19,586 nucleotides of DNA, from NCBI GenBank assembly GCA_964567745.1, contig CAZMNY010000067.1:1-19586 (forward strand), in the 5' to 3' direction. A program made the position numbers and the translations under genes. The notes under the pieces are model-generated. The model did not search any database. It saw nothing but the letters and a program-made list of their open reading frames with translations, and was not told where the DNA came from. This document shows positions 7,348 to 13,954 of the stretch, piece after piece. Source of the stretch: CAZMNY01 sp964567745 (GTDB lineage: Bacteria > Planctomycetota > Planctomycetia > Pirellulales > Pirellulaceae). Each line of letters starts with the position of its first letter. Within the stretch, counting starts at the first letter, position 1.

Positions 7348-9189
7348 CTATTCCCTTGGGGATCGCCGCACGTGGACGGTCATTTCGCCGCTATTGTCTT
7401 CCAGACTGTTCCAATCGTCTCGACAACGAAGAAAAAGATCACCGTTCATCGACGCCGTGAATGACTCGCGTTTTCCGAGCTCAAGCGGTTCTGACAGTTT
7501 AAAATCGGCGTAAATGACGCCGACGAGTCTTCCCCGATTCTGTTTGTCGCCGTCGGCATCCTGATCAACGCCTTCCGCTGAAATCTTCCACTGGCCAGTG
7601 GCGGCGACGTCGTACGACTGTCCTTCAACCAGCCGCACTGCGGTGGCCTGCCAACCGTACCTGGCCTGAACTGTCGATTTCATCCTGCCGGACGTCAGCA
7701 ATTTCGATTTGCGATTCCATTGCCAGGCACAAAGATCCGCTCGGTAGCCATTGTCCAGCGTCTTGAGAAACAAGTCGTACTCAAACGAGATCTCTTTAGC
7801 CACTGGACCGTACACGGAAGCGAAAGAAACATCTTCGCGGCCGCTCATCAACGCCATCGCGAGCGGCTTAAATCGATTGGAGTAGTTTGGATTATTCGCG
7901 AGCAAGTGGCACAACGCCCATCGCCAAGCGTAGTCGCGCCAATCGCCCGAGGCGATGCGTCCGGGAACGGCGATCTCAAGCAAGTTCTTCTTGGGGTTGG
8001 CTTGCTGTAAGTACTTCATCACGGAGGGCGAGACGTCAACCGCTTTCTGATCCGCCTTCCAATATTGGCCCATTTCCGCAACGCCTTCCGCGAGCCAAGT
8101 CGGCCCGGTGGAGCCGAATGACAAGTGGCAAAACGCATGAGTTGCTTCGTGTTGCACGACGCCATGATCATCGCAGGCATAGATAATGGACTGAGCTTGG
8201 TTGCCGAGCCGCGAACTAAAGCAGATGCCGGCGCCCTCGCGAATTTTCGCGATCCCTTGTGGCTCACTAAGCGAGCCAGGGGGCCACCGCGAGAGATCGG
8301 CAACAATGAATCCTTGGGCCATCCCTCGCGGCTGGCGTCCGAAGTAGGCTGAGAGCAGAGTCGACATGATCTCGAGTTTGTCGAGCAGTATTTGTGCTTG
8401 GCGATCGGAGATGTCCGTCTTAAAGAGGAAACGCCGCGACTTGATTTCGCGCGGAGCTTTCGGCACATCCGACAAGTGAGCGTACTTCGCCGCGATTTCG
8501 TCCGCGACGCTAGGCGCTGCCGCCTTGCCCGACGTCATGGCAACTTCCAGTTCTTCGACGATGACATCGCCCGTGCTGAATTTGGCGGCGACCAAGCGGA
8601 CGACTTTCGCACCGGCAGCAGCCCGCCGAAAGTCGTCACTCTCCATTTTCACCTTGGCGTCTTCAGACAAAGGAATCGCGAGCGTGCGTTTGCGAGTGAA
8701 GGAGTTCGCCGGAATCGCAAGGATCAGCCGGTCCTTAACAACACGGGAGACGGCGCCTCGAATCTGACAGGTCGAATACCCGCCCCGTTTCTTGGCCTCA
8801 TCGACCACCTCGATCCCAGCAGCTCCTTCATCCTGCCAAATCTCGTCGATGGAGCCATCGACCTTGCCCAGCCGATTGAGCTTCAGCTGAATTCGTATTC
8901 GCTGGCCCTTCTTGAGCGTGTCCTGAGGATACTCGCCGCGAACGGTGACTTTAGCCGGAAAGCGAAGCCGCAGACCATTGGCCAGCGCGACCGCTTCTTC
9001 ATCCAAACCTTGGATCAGCAGTTTTTGGATATCGCCTTTGTCGTCCTTGACGACGATCGTATTGGGCTTCGTCGACTCAATGGTCCCGGCGATGTTGACG
9101 CGTCCCTGCAACACGATCTGAGCACGCGCCCAAATGGGCGCAGCGACAAGTGTGAGAAACATCGCCAGACCTGTCGCTACCTTCATCAT
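7348..9189 (-). CDS. Secreted gluzincin-like metallopeptidase with C-terminal PA-IL-like domain
   Basis: 613 residues with a signal peptide (hydrophobic core about 4-18, cleavage near ARA-Q). Residues 25-215 contain beta-rich repeats resembling small OB/barrel units. Residues about 250-480 form the peptidase-like region, with HEATH at 347-351 and the downstream WLAEGVAE at 365-372, whose Glu368 could be the third zinc ligand. This resembles the DUF1570-type pattern. Residues about 512-608 resemble the PA-IL-like galactose-binding fold, with W--TAVRL-EGQSYDVAATGQW, an acidic loop (DQDADGD), and DLFLRCRDDWNSLEDNSG. A GGGG-rich ribosome site precedes the tandem ATG ATG start. Predicted to act outside the cytoplasm; substrate unknown. 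The neighbouring genes on the same strand are separated by more than 100 bases. Confidence 0.75.
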   Translation of the reverse strand: MMKVATGLAMFLTLVAAPIWARAQIVLQGRVNIAGTIESTKPNTIVVKDDKGDIQKLLIQGLDEEAVALANGLRLRFPAKVTVRGEYPQDTLKKGQRIRIQLKLNRLGKVDGSIDEIWQDEGAAGIEVVDEAKKRGGYSTCQIRGAVSRVVKDRLILAIPANSFTRKRTLAIPLSEDAKVKMESDDFRRAAAGAKVVRLVAAKFSTGDVIVEELEVAMTSGKAAAPSVADEIAAKYAHLSDVPKAPREIKSRRFLFKTDISDRQAQILLDKLEIMSTLLSAYFGRQPRGMAQGFIVADLSRWPPGSLSEPQGIAKIREGAGICFSSRLGNQAQSIIYACDDHGVVQHEATHAFCHLSFGSTGPTWLAEGVAEMGQYWKADQKAVDVSPSVMKYLQQANPKKNLLEIAVPGRIASGDWRDYAWRWALCHLLANNPNYSNRFKPLAMALMSGREDVSFASVYGPVAKEISFEYDLFLKTLDNGYRADLCAWQWNRKSKLLTSGRMKSTVQARYGWQATAVRLVEGQSYDVAATGQWKISAEGVDQDADGDKQNRGRLVGVIYADFKLSEPLELGKRESFTASMNGDLFLRCRDDWNSLEDNSGEMTVHVRRSPRE

Positions 9190-9365
9190 GCCTCAACCCC
9201 TTCGCTAATCTCGTGATGTTCGCCGATACGCGTCAAACGCTTGATCGTGTGAACATTCTAAACCGATCTTGAAATCGCTGCACGATAATGGCAAGGACCG
9301 ACGAAACATCACCAAAGCCCTGCCGCCCATCAGACGGTCAAATCGTATGCGCGACGCAATAACAA

Positions 9366-9397
9366 GTCCCCGATCGAATCCATCTTCGATCGAGGAC
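9366..9397 (-). terminator. Perfect-stem hairpin downstream of the Poly_export gene
   Basis: The arms CGATCGAA (9371-9378) and TTCGATCG (9385-9392) pair perfectly around a 6-base loop. They are extended by GTCC/GGAC after one mismatch. It starts 53 bases beyond the stop at 9450 on the minus strand and is followed there by the moderately T-rich TTGTTATT. The T tract is imperfect, so this may be a weak terminator or an mRNA 3'-end structure. Confidence 0.45.
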
Positions 9398-9449
9398 ATT
9401 TGACCCGTTAGGCCGCGATTTGGTCGTTCTAGTTAAACGACGTCCGTCG

Positions 9450-10289
9450 TTACCGCAGTTCGCTGTCACTACCGCCAATCGGTTCCGATACTCCCGACAG
9501 AAAGACCTCGCACGCCGGATTTTGGTAGTGCGACGCGGCCTTCTCGTTGAGCGTCTTTTGGATTTCGGTTGTGCTCATTCCCTCGACGGACACGAAACCG
9601 AGCAACGGAATTTGAATCGTGTTGTCCGCCAACACTTTGACTCGGCGATTCATATCTTTGTCAGCGCGGTTCTCGATCAACAGCTCGTCGCCTGGCTTCA
9701 CTTCGGTTTTGGAACTCACGAGCGAACGCGACGGGGGTCGGATTGAGGCTGTCGGCGCGGGCAGCGGCATTTTAGGCGCCAATGGGGTGGTCGGCCGCGC
9801 GAACGGCGAGTACGTGGTGGCTCGCCAGGACTGCGTCGCAATTGGGCCATCGACTCGGTCCGCTTGGTCGAGCATTTGTTGGAGTCGTAAATCGACGAGG
9901 AGTGATTTGCCGGCGATTCGATTCTTCAGCCGCTGTTGCACGCGATCAATGCGAGCCTGCAGGTCTTTCAGTTGCCGCTCCTCTTTGGCTGCCTGCTTGT
10001 CGAATTCGTCCGCCAGAAGCCATCGAATTTTCTCCTCGATCGTCTTTCGTTCGTCATCGTTCTTGGCTTTGGCCAATTCCGAAACCAGCGCCGGATCGAC
10101 TCTCCTCCAAGGTCCGCTCGTCGTCATGCTTGGAAAGAAAGCCTTATGCGCCGGGCGTAAGCCGCTTTCGTAAACCGGCGCATAGCCGAATGGATTGGCC
10201 CGTTGAGCCACGGGCGCTTGCTGGGCAAACGTGGCGGAATAGAAAAGCAGAGTCACAACAGCAATAAGAACAAGTCCAATTCGTTTCAT
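9450..10289 (-). CDS. Small secreted coiled-coil protein with Wza-type Poly_export domain
   Basis: 279 residues from ATG at 10289, preceded by AAGGGAGT at ideal spacing. The longer open frame to 10334 lacks such a site. A Sec signal covers residues 1-22 (FAQQ after the core; no lipobox Cys). Residues about 68-145 form a Lys/Glu/Arg-rich coiled coil ending VDLRLQQMLDQAD. A Pro-rich linker runs about 160-190. Residues about 195-265 match the Poly_export (polysaccharide biosynthesis/export) pattern: VKPGDELLIENRAD, IQIPLLGFVSVEGMST, and YQNPACEVFLS. Normal Wza-like exporters have further SLBB repeats and are larger lipoproteins, so this is an atypical, shortened architecture. No capsule genes lie nearby. 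Envelope location is likely; an actual export role is uncertain. Confidence 0.8.
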   Translation of the reverse strand: MKRIGLVLIAVVTLLFYSATFAQQAPVAQRANPFGYAPVYESGLRPAHKAFFPSMTTSGPWRRVDPALVSELAKAKNDDERKTIEEKIRWLLADEFDKQAAKEERQLKDLQARIDRVQQRLKNRIAGKSLLVDLRLQQMLDQADRVDGPIATQSWRATTYSPFARPTTPLAPKMPLPAPTASIRPPSRSLVSSKTEVKPGDELLIENRADKDMNRRVKVLADNTIQIPLLGFVSVEGMSTTEIQKTLNEKAASHYQNPACEVFLSGVSEPIGGSDSELR

Positions 10290-10291
10290 CG

Positions 10292-10387
10292 TTACTCCCT
10301 TAGCGAAGTTGGTGTTTGATCCTCTTGCGCCCACGGCGCGTTTTCAACTTCCATCAACTCTCGACCGATCTCATTGATGTCCTGCAA
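10292..10387 (-). CDS. Possible 31-residue small ORF coupled to the Poly_export gene
   Basis: A TTG at 10387 has GGGAGG at 10393-10398, 5 bases upstream. The frame stays open for 31 codons and stops with TAA at 10294-10292, two bases before the next gene's ATG. The stop lies just after that gene's ribosome-binding site, an arrangement typical of translational coupling. The peptide is acidic (QDINEIGRELMEVENAPW near its start) and unrelated to anything I recognise. It could equally be the tail of a decayed gene, because the frame is also open upstream to about 10480 without a start codon. Another frame here contains a 26-codon hydrophobic ORF, so coding is not proven. Confidence 0.3.
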   Translation of the reverse strand: MQDINEIGRELMEVENAPWAQEDQTPTSLRE

Positions 10388-10578
10388 GTCGTCCTCCCAT
10401 GCCCCAGAGTGCGGCGAGCAGGATCTGCCAAGTCTGGAGCAGGAAGTGCATGTTCGGCACCAAAATCGATCAGTTTCCGATGGCGAGAGGTGAAATCAAG
10501 CGGCGGAGATGCGAGACTCTGGAGTCGTCAAAACGCTGTATTTCACGGCCTTTTGAGTTCGGCGGAGTTTTTTTGACC

Positions 10579-11352
10579 CTACGGGCGCATCGTCTCTGTC
10601 TTTGCGCGAGGGTAGTCGAGCCACTTGCCATCGACGTGTCGCCACTGAAGCAACGCGCAGTCCTCGTTACCGAGTCCGCCGTTAATGCTGAGTAGAATCA
10701 TGGCTTTCATGTCCGGCGTCGCCTCGGCCAGCAAGGCCTTGATTTCCTTCGGCGTGAACAGTCGCGGTCCCTTGGCGTTCCTGGCGGCCCGCAACGCCTT
10801 CGCTGGAGGCTTGTTGAACCCTTGGCCGAATCTAACTGGCTTATCGAACAGCTCGCTGTCAAAGCCATATTTGAAGACCGACCGCGTTATCTGGATTTCG
10901 TTTGCGAGCGCTACCGGACCCCATCTTTCCGCCATGACTACCCGAAGCTTCTCGAAGTCTTTGGGACCGATCGACTCGACGGCTCGAGGACGCCCGAAGT
11001 GCTCAATCAGCATTTCGCATGTGGCAAAGTATCGATCGAACGTCTTGCTTGATAGTTCGCCCGACTTCATGAGCGACGTTTTGAACGTCAGAAACGAGTT
11101 GCACAGGTCACGCATTTCGCAGCGTTTAGCGCCTGGGTCGGGTGGCTCAACTCCCGAAAGGAGGTAGTCAGCAACCGCAACGTATTCGGCGAGAGCTGCG
11201 TTAGGGTCATCCCATTGGCCGAAGTAGTGCATTTTGCCGCGGATCTTCTTTGCCCACTTGCCGCTCGCATGGGGAAATAGAGGGAAGTCCTTGCGAGGTT
11301 TCGCCGGCTTCGCTTTTTGCCTAGAATCGTCGATCGCATCCGAGAACGGTTG
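10579..11352 (-). pseudogene. Truncated planctomycete-type tyrosine recombinase/integrase
   Basis: The frame opens after a stop at 11355 and runs to a TAG at 10579. The first ATG is at 11232, giving 217 residues. Recognisable integrase sequence already begins about 26 codons earlier (KPRKDFPLFPHASGKW, then KIRGKMHYFGQWDDP), with no ATG, GTG or TTG start available. The N-terminal core-binding domain is intact (about 35-135 from the ATG). The catalytic domain begins (GPRLFTPKEIKALLAEA; INGGLGNEDCALLQW) and then stops at DYPRAKTETMRP, where related integrases continue. The H-x-x-R and Tyr nucleophile regions are absent, so it cannot recombine DNA. It lies 58 bases from a tRNA-Ser, the usual integration target, so this is probably an island scar. 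Confidence 0.75.
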
Positions 11353-11409
11353 TTAACCTAGGTGCGTGCAAGATTGAGAGAATCACGGCATCGTGCTTTT
11401 TCTCTATCC

Positions 11410-11494
11410 GGATGGGTGGCCGAGTGGTCGAAGGCGGTAGTCTTGAAAACTACTGAGGTGCAAGCCTCCGCAGGTTCGAATCCTGTCCCATCCG
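11410..11494 (+). tRNA. tRNA-Ser (anticodon UGA)
   Basis: 85 bases folding as a class II tRNA. The acceptor stem is GGATGGG (11410-11416) with CCCATCC (11487-11493) and discriminator G. The anticodon stem GTAGT/ACTAC encloses CTTGAAA, giving anticodon TGA for serine UCA codons. The long variable arm is that expected of tRNA-Ser, and the T-arm is CAGG-TTCGAAT-CCTG. The 3' CCA is not encoded and must be added by the nucleotidyltransferase. A36-A37-A38 is the recognition run for MiaA, also encoded in this window. It is flanked by an integrase remnant. Confidence 0.97.
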
Positions 11495-11510
11495 CTTCTT
11501 AAGGGGCTTA

Positions 11511-11546
11511 GCGGTGAATCTCGCTCACCGAACGAGCAAGCTCGTT
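11511..11546. other. Two adjacent hairpins after the tRNA-Ser
   Basis: CGGTGA/TCACCG (11512-11517 with 11525-11530) is followed at once by AACGAG/CTCGTT (11531-11536 with 11541-11546). Both stems are perfect, with loops of 7 and 4 bases. They begin 18 bases after the tRNA 3' end. No T tract follows, so a processing or intergenic repeat structure is as likely as a terminator. The 10-mer TGAATCTCGC from the first hairpin recurs at 11582-11591. Confidence 0.5.
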
Positions 11547-11603
11547 GGGGTCGAGACGCCAGCGCGTGGAGCGGCTAGGGATGAATCTCGCGGGCGAGCC
11601 GTT

Positions 11604-11888
11604 CTAGGCGGCTCGGCGGATTCCGTCGTCGTGTCGCTCGTTGGCGGTGGTGACGAGCAGTAGAGCGCCGTCTGAGGAGTAGACCTTCAGTTCGTTTTCT
11701 TCGACGAACCACACGGCTTGCAGATTGGCGTTCGAAAAACGTCGTCCGCAAAAGAACCCGTCACGAATCAAGATCGACTCGGTGATCGAATCGCTGTCTT
11801 CGCTTGCATCAACGCCCGTCGACGCGCACAACACGGAAAAGATACGGCGGACATTTTCACGTACCAGCGTTGTCTGCAAATCGGTCAT
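11604..11888 (-). CDS. Small protein of unknown function
   Basis: 94 residues, starting MTDLQTTLVRENVRR, with a CAAGG-type site shortly before the ATG. The first third is helical, the middle is acidic (DASEDSDSITE), and the second half has a beta-like pattern (ILIRDGFFCGRRF, AVWFVEENELKVYSSDG). There is no signal peptide, so it is probably cytoplasmic. I recall similar short planctomycete hypothetical proteins with an ETILIRDGFY-GR-F core, but cannot name a family. It stands alone between the tRNA and the porin terminator. Composition and start are plausible, and no competing ORF in this stretch looks more like a protein. Confidence 0.65.
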   Translation of the reverse strand: MTDLQTTLVRENVRRIFSVLCASTGVDASEDSDSITESILIRDGFFCGRRFSNANLQAVWFVEENELKVYSSDGALLLVTTANERHDDGIRRAA

Positions 11889-12131
11889 ACTGGCCTTGGC
11901 GGGTTCTCTGAAGCAACTGGACTGTTGGGTCTAACGGCGGCGTTGCGGCATCAAAAGAAAGATAGCGTCAGACTTGCTATTCATCGTCATTGCTTGCGTT
12001 CCGCACCATGATCTTATTCCGATCCGACAAGCACCGGGCAGTTTGCCCATTGTTAAGGATGTGCGAGTTAGTCGGACTATTTTGGCTCGACTTCGATGAG
12101 TTGGCACGCGTCTCGACGAGTTAGAACGGAA
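11889..12131. other. Intergenic region without a recognised gene
   Basis: The stretch lies between the small protein's start and the porin terminator. Open frames on both strands are low-complexity Arg/Ser-rich shadows without ribosome-binding sites. It presumably carries the promoter of the 94-residue gene, but I could not find a convincing -35/-10 pair. Confidence 0.5.
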
Positions 12132-12171
12132 ACGAAAAAGACCCGACAACTGTTTGAGTTGCCGGGTCTTT
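12132..12171 (-). terminator. Rho-independent terminator of the porin gene
   Basis: A 14-bp stem (12137-12150 with 12158-12171, one mismatch) surrounds a 7-base loop. On the minus strand it is followed by TTTTTCGTTTCC. It begins 42 bases after the porin stop. The paired AAAG/CTTT base also gives some T-richness on the plus strand, so weak bidirectional action is possible. Confidence 0.88.
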
Positions 12172-12213
12172 GTTCATGTAACCCAAAGGCCCAGAGGCCT
12201 AAGTTGGAATCGA

Positions 12214-13527
12214 CTACCAGAGCATGATGGCGTCGATGCCATAGGTGAACTGATCGTCGTTGCTGTTGTTGTCGAAGGGAAGTCCAGTTCCATCGAACCA
12301 GTCCCAACGCAGCTCTTGACGAACCGTCCAGTTGGCGTTCGGCATCCAGTTCAAGCCCATGGTGGCTTGATAGAAGTGGCCGACGTACGGACCAGCGGCG
12401 GGGTTGCCAGGTCGAACACCAGCGACTCGCACGCCATCGTCATCTCGGAACCACTCGAAGCGTCCGCCAGCAGCCCAGCACTCGTTGATCGAGTAGAGCA
12501 AGTATTGGTTGATGCCGTACCATTCGGCGTCGACGCCAAGACCACCGTCATTGTGCTGCCAACCGTTGTCGTGCTGCATAATGTAGGTCAGGTCGTCAGT
12601 CAGATTGGCCGTGACGACCAAGCTGTACATCGAACGGTTGGAGAAGACGCCTCGGCTGTTGTATTCGTCGCCGGACGTCATGGTGGCTGCGAGCGAAAGG
12701 TCGCCAGCATCGTTGGTCCATAGGAAACCGCCGATTATTCCAGCTCGGCTGCTCGCCGCGTCAAAGTTATCCCAACCAGTGTGGACGCCAGCGATCAAAT
12801 CAACGTTGTCGCTGTAGTCGTACGTCGCGATCGCACCGGTGTGAGTGAAGGGCTCGCCATACTGCATCGTGTAGGCGTGCGAGAGGAAGAAGTTATCGGG
12901 AGCGGTGACAACTTCGTTTCCGATGATCGTGTAGAAGTGACCGACCTTCACGCTGACATCGTTATTGGCGAGCTCAACGTAGGCCTGTGGCATGGCCAGA
13001 CCGTAGTGCTCGTTCGAGTTCCACTTTCTTGTGCCGTCGCGGCGCGTCTCAAGTCCGACCGCTTGGGTGAAAATGTAGTCCGAACCGTAAAGCAAGTCGA
13101 TTCGTCCGCCCCAATCCCAGCCGCAGCCGCCGTTGTCGGCAACCCGCTCGAACACGGCGTAAAACTGGTTGACCTTCAGGTCGTCACGATCGTTGAACGA
13201 CTGAGGTCCGTTGTATCGCGAAGCGGGTCGGCCGCCGTTGTACGTACCGCTGGCGTTGAGCCAACCGGTCAAGCTCCAACCGTTTCGTTCGGAGAATAAT
13301 CTCCACGGCTCGCAGGGGTCGCAACCGCCCTTGCCGCCTTTGTCGCCTTTGCCGCCCATCGCGTCGCATCCGCAATCGGACTTGGCGCCGCAGCCTTTGC
13401 AGCCGTCGTCGGACGAGCTGTAGTAACTAACGTCTGAAACGTTAACTTCTTCTTGTGCATTGACGTTACCGCCGAAAAATGCGGCACCCAATAGCGTCAA
13501 TGCAGGTATGATCCATCTAACCTTCAC
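12214..13527 (-). CDS. Outer-membrane beta-barrel porin, OmpL-like (BBP2) type
   Basis: 437 residues from GTG at 13527, with AAGGAG about 9 bases upstream. A signal peptide (hydrophobic core about 5-20, cleavage near NVNA-Q at 24) is followed by a Ser/Asp stretch. A Gly/Lys segment with six cysteines comes next (43, 46, 52, 54, 69, 72), including GCKGCG and GCDPCEPW. The barrel begins about residue 80 (GWSLTGWLNASGTYN) and shows alternating aromatic strands such as VSVKVGHFYTIIGNEVV and LNWMPNANWTVRQELRWDWF. It ends with a C-terminal Trp, a barrel-assembly signal. Such porins mediate solute diffusion; specificity is unknown. It is monocistronic: strong terminator downstream, structured leader upstream. 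Confidence 0.9.
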   Translation of the reverse strand: MKVRWIIPALTLLGAAFFGGNVNAQEEVNVSDVSYYSSSDDGCKGCGAKSDCGCDAMGGKGDKGGKGGCDPCEPWRLFSERNGWSLTGWLNASGTYNGGRPASRYNGPQSFNDRDDLKVNQFYAVFERVADNGGCGWDWGGRIDLLYGSDYIFTQAVGLETRRDGTRKWNSNEHYGLAMPQAYVELANNDVSVKVGHFYTIIGNEVVTAPDNFFLSHAYTMQYGEPFTHTGAIATYDYSDNVDLIAGVHTGWDNFDAASSRAGIIGGFLWTNDAGDLSLAATMTSGDEYNSRGVFSNRSMYSLVVTANLTDDLTYIMQHDNGWQHNDGGLGVDAEWYGINQYLLYSINECWAAGGRFEWFRDDDGVRVAGVRPGNPAAGPYVGHFYQATMGLNWMPNANWTVRQELRWDWFDGTGLPFDNNSNDDQFTYGIDAIMLW

Positions 13528-13549
13528 TGTGGTGTCTCCTTACAATGGC

Positions 13550-13607
13550 TTGTAGCGTGGCCTACAAATCCCCACGCCCGCTGCGTGCGTTCAACGCGAA
13601 CGGGCGT
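13550..13607 (-). promoter_or_regulatory. Two inverted repeats in the porin leader
   Basis: TTGTAG-N6-CTACAA (13550-13567) is a perfect inverted repeat just upstream of the ribosome-binding site. Next to it, ACGCCCG (13574-13580) pairs with CGGGCGT (13601-13607), with a smaller GCGT/ACGC pairing inside. In the mRNA these would form two stem-loops ahead of the start codon. Either could also be a protein operator. Confidence 0.45.
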
Positions 13608-13893
13608 TCACAAGAAGTGAGGATCGCGCCGGTCTGGCCCACGTCTCTCTCATGTTCGATCCAAAAGGGGATCAGAATTGAGTTCGGGCACTACAGAACG
13701 GAAAACTTGCCCGCTCCGTCAGAGGTGCCTGACCGTCAAGGTTTGACACGCGTCCGCGGTCAAAAGCCCTCGTCCTAAGACTTTGACAGGAAAGCTCTTA
13801 GAGAGCCTTTCCCCGAGACAACACGCACACTGCACAGCGGTATTTCTTATCCATCTTGTCTATGGTTTTGTCTTAACGGCAAAATTTTTACAA
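13608..13893. other. Intergenic region upstream of the porin
   Basis: No gene is supported here. It should hold the porin promoter on the minus strand, where a TTGACG (complement of 13733-13738) occurs without a good -10 at normal spacing. A bulged hairpin, GGAAAGCTCT against AGAGCCTTTCC, sits at 13789-13812. TTTGACA occurs twice on the plus strand (near 13742 and 13782), but nothing lies downstream to be driven. Confidence 0.4.
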
Positions 13894-13930
13894 AAAAAGC
13901 CGCCGAACAAATCCTGTCCTGCGGCTTTTT
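13894..13930 (-). terminator. Rho-independent terminator of the Gfo/Idh/MocA gene
   Basis: AAAAAGCCGC (13894-13903) pairs with GCGGCTTTTT (13921-13930) around a 17-base loop. On the minus strand the stem ends in seven T residues. It starts 24 bases beyond the oxidoreductase stop. The A-rich other side makes it potentially bidirectional. Confidence 0.88.
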
Positions 13931-13954
13931 CGTATCAATCTGAATTTCGAAAAC

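Noticed and set aside
8392..9216. 274-residue plus-strand ORF opposite the metallopeptidase
   Set aside because: Antisense shadow without domain features. The opposite strand has a signal peptide and a good start.
9205..9399. 64-codon minus-strand ORF between two genes
   Set aside because: It crosses the hairpin at 9366-9397, lacks a ribosome-binding site and has no protein-like pattern.
10323..10404. 26-codon hydrophobic ORF (MHFLLQTWQILLAALW start) in a frame overlapping the 31-codon ORF
   Set aside because: No good ribosome site and in conflict with the better-supported overlapping frame. It could be real only if a frameshift joins the two.
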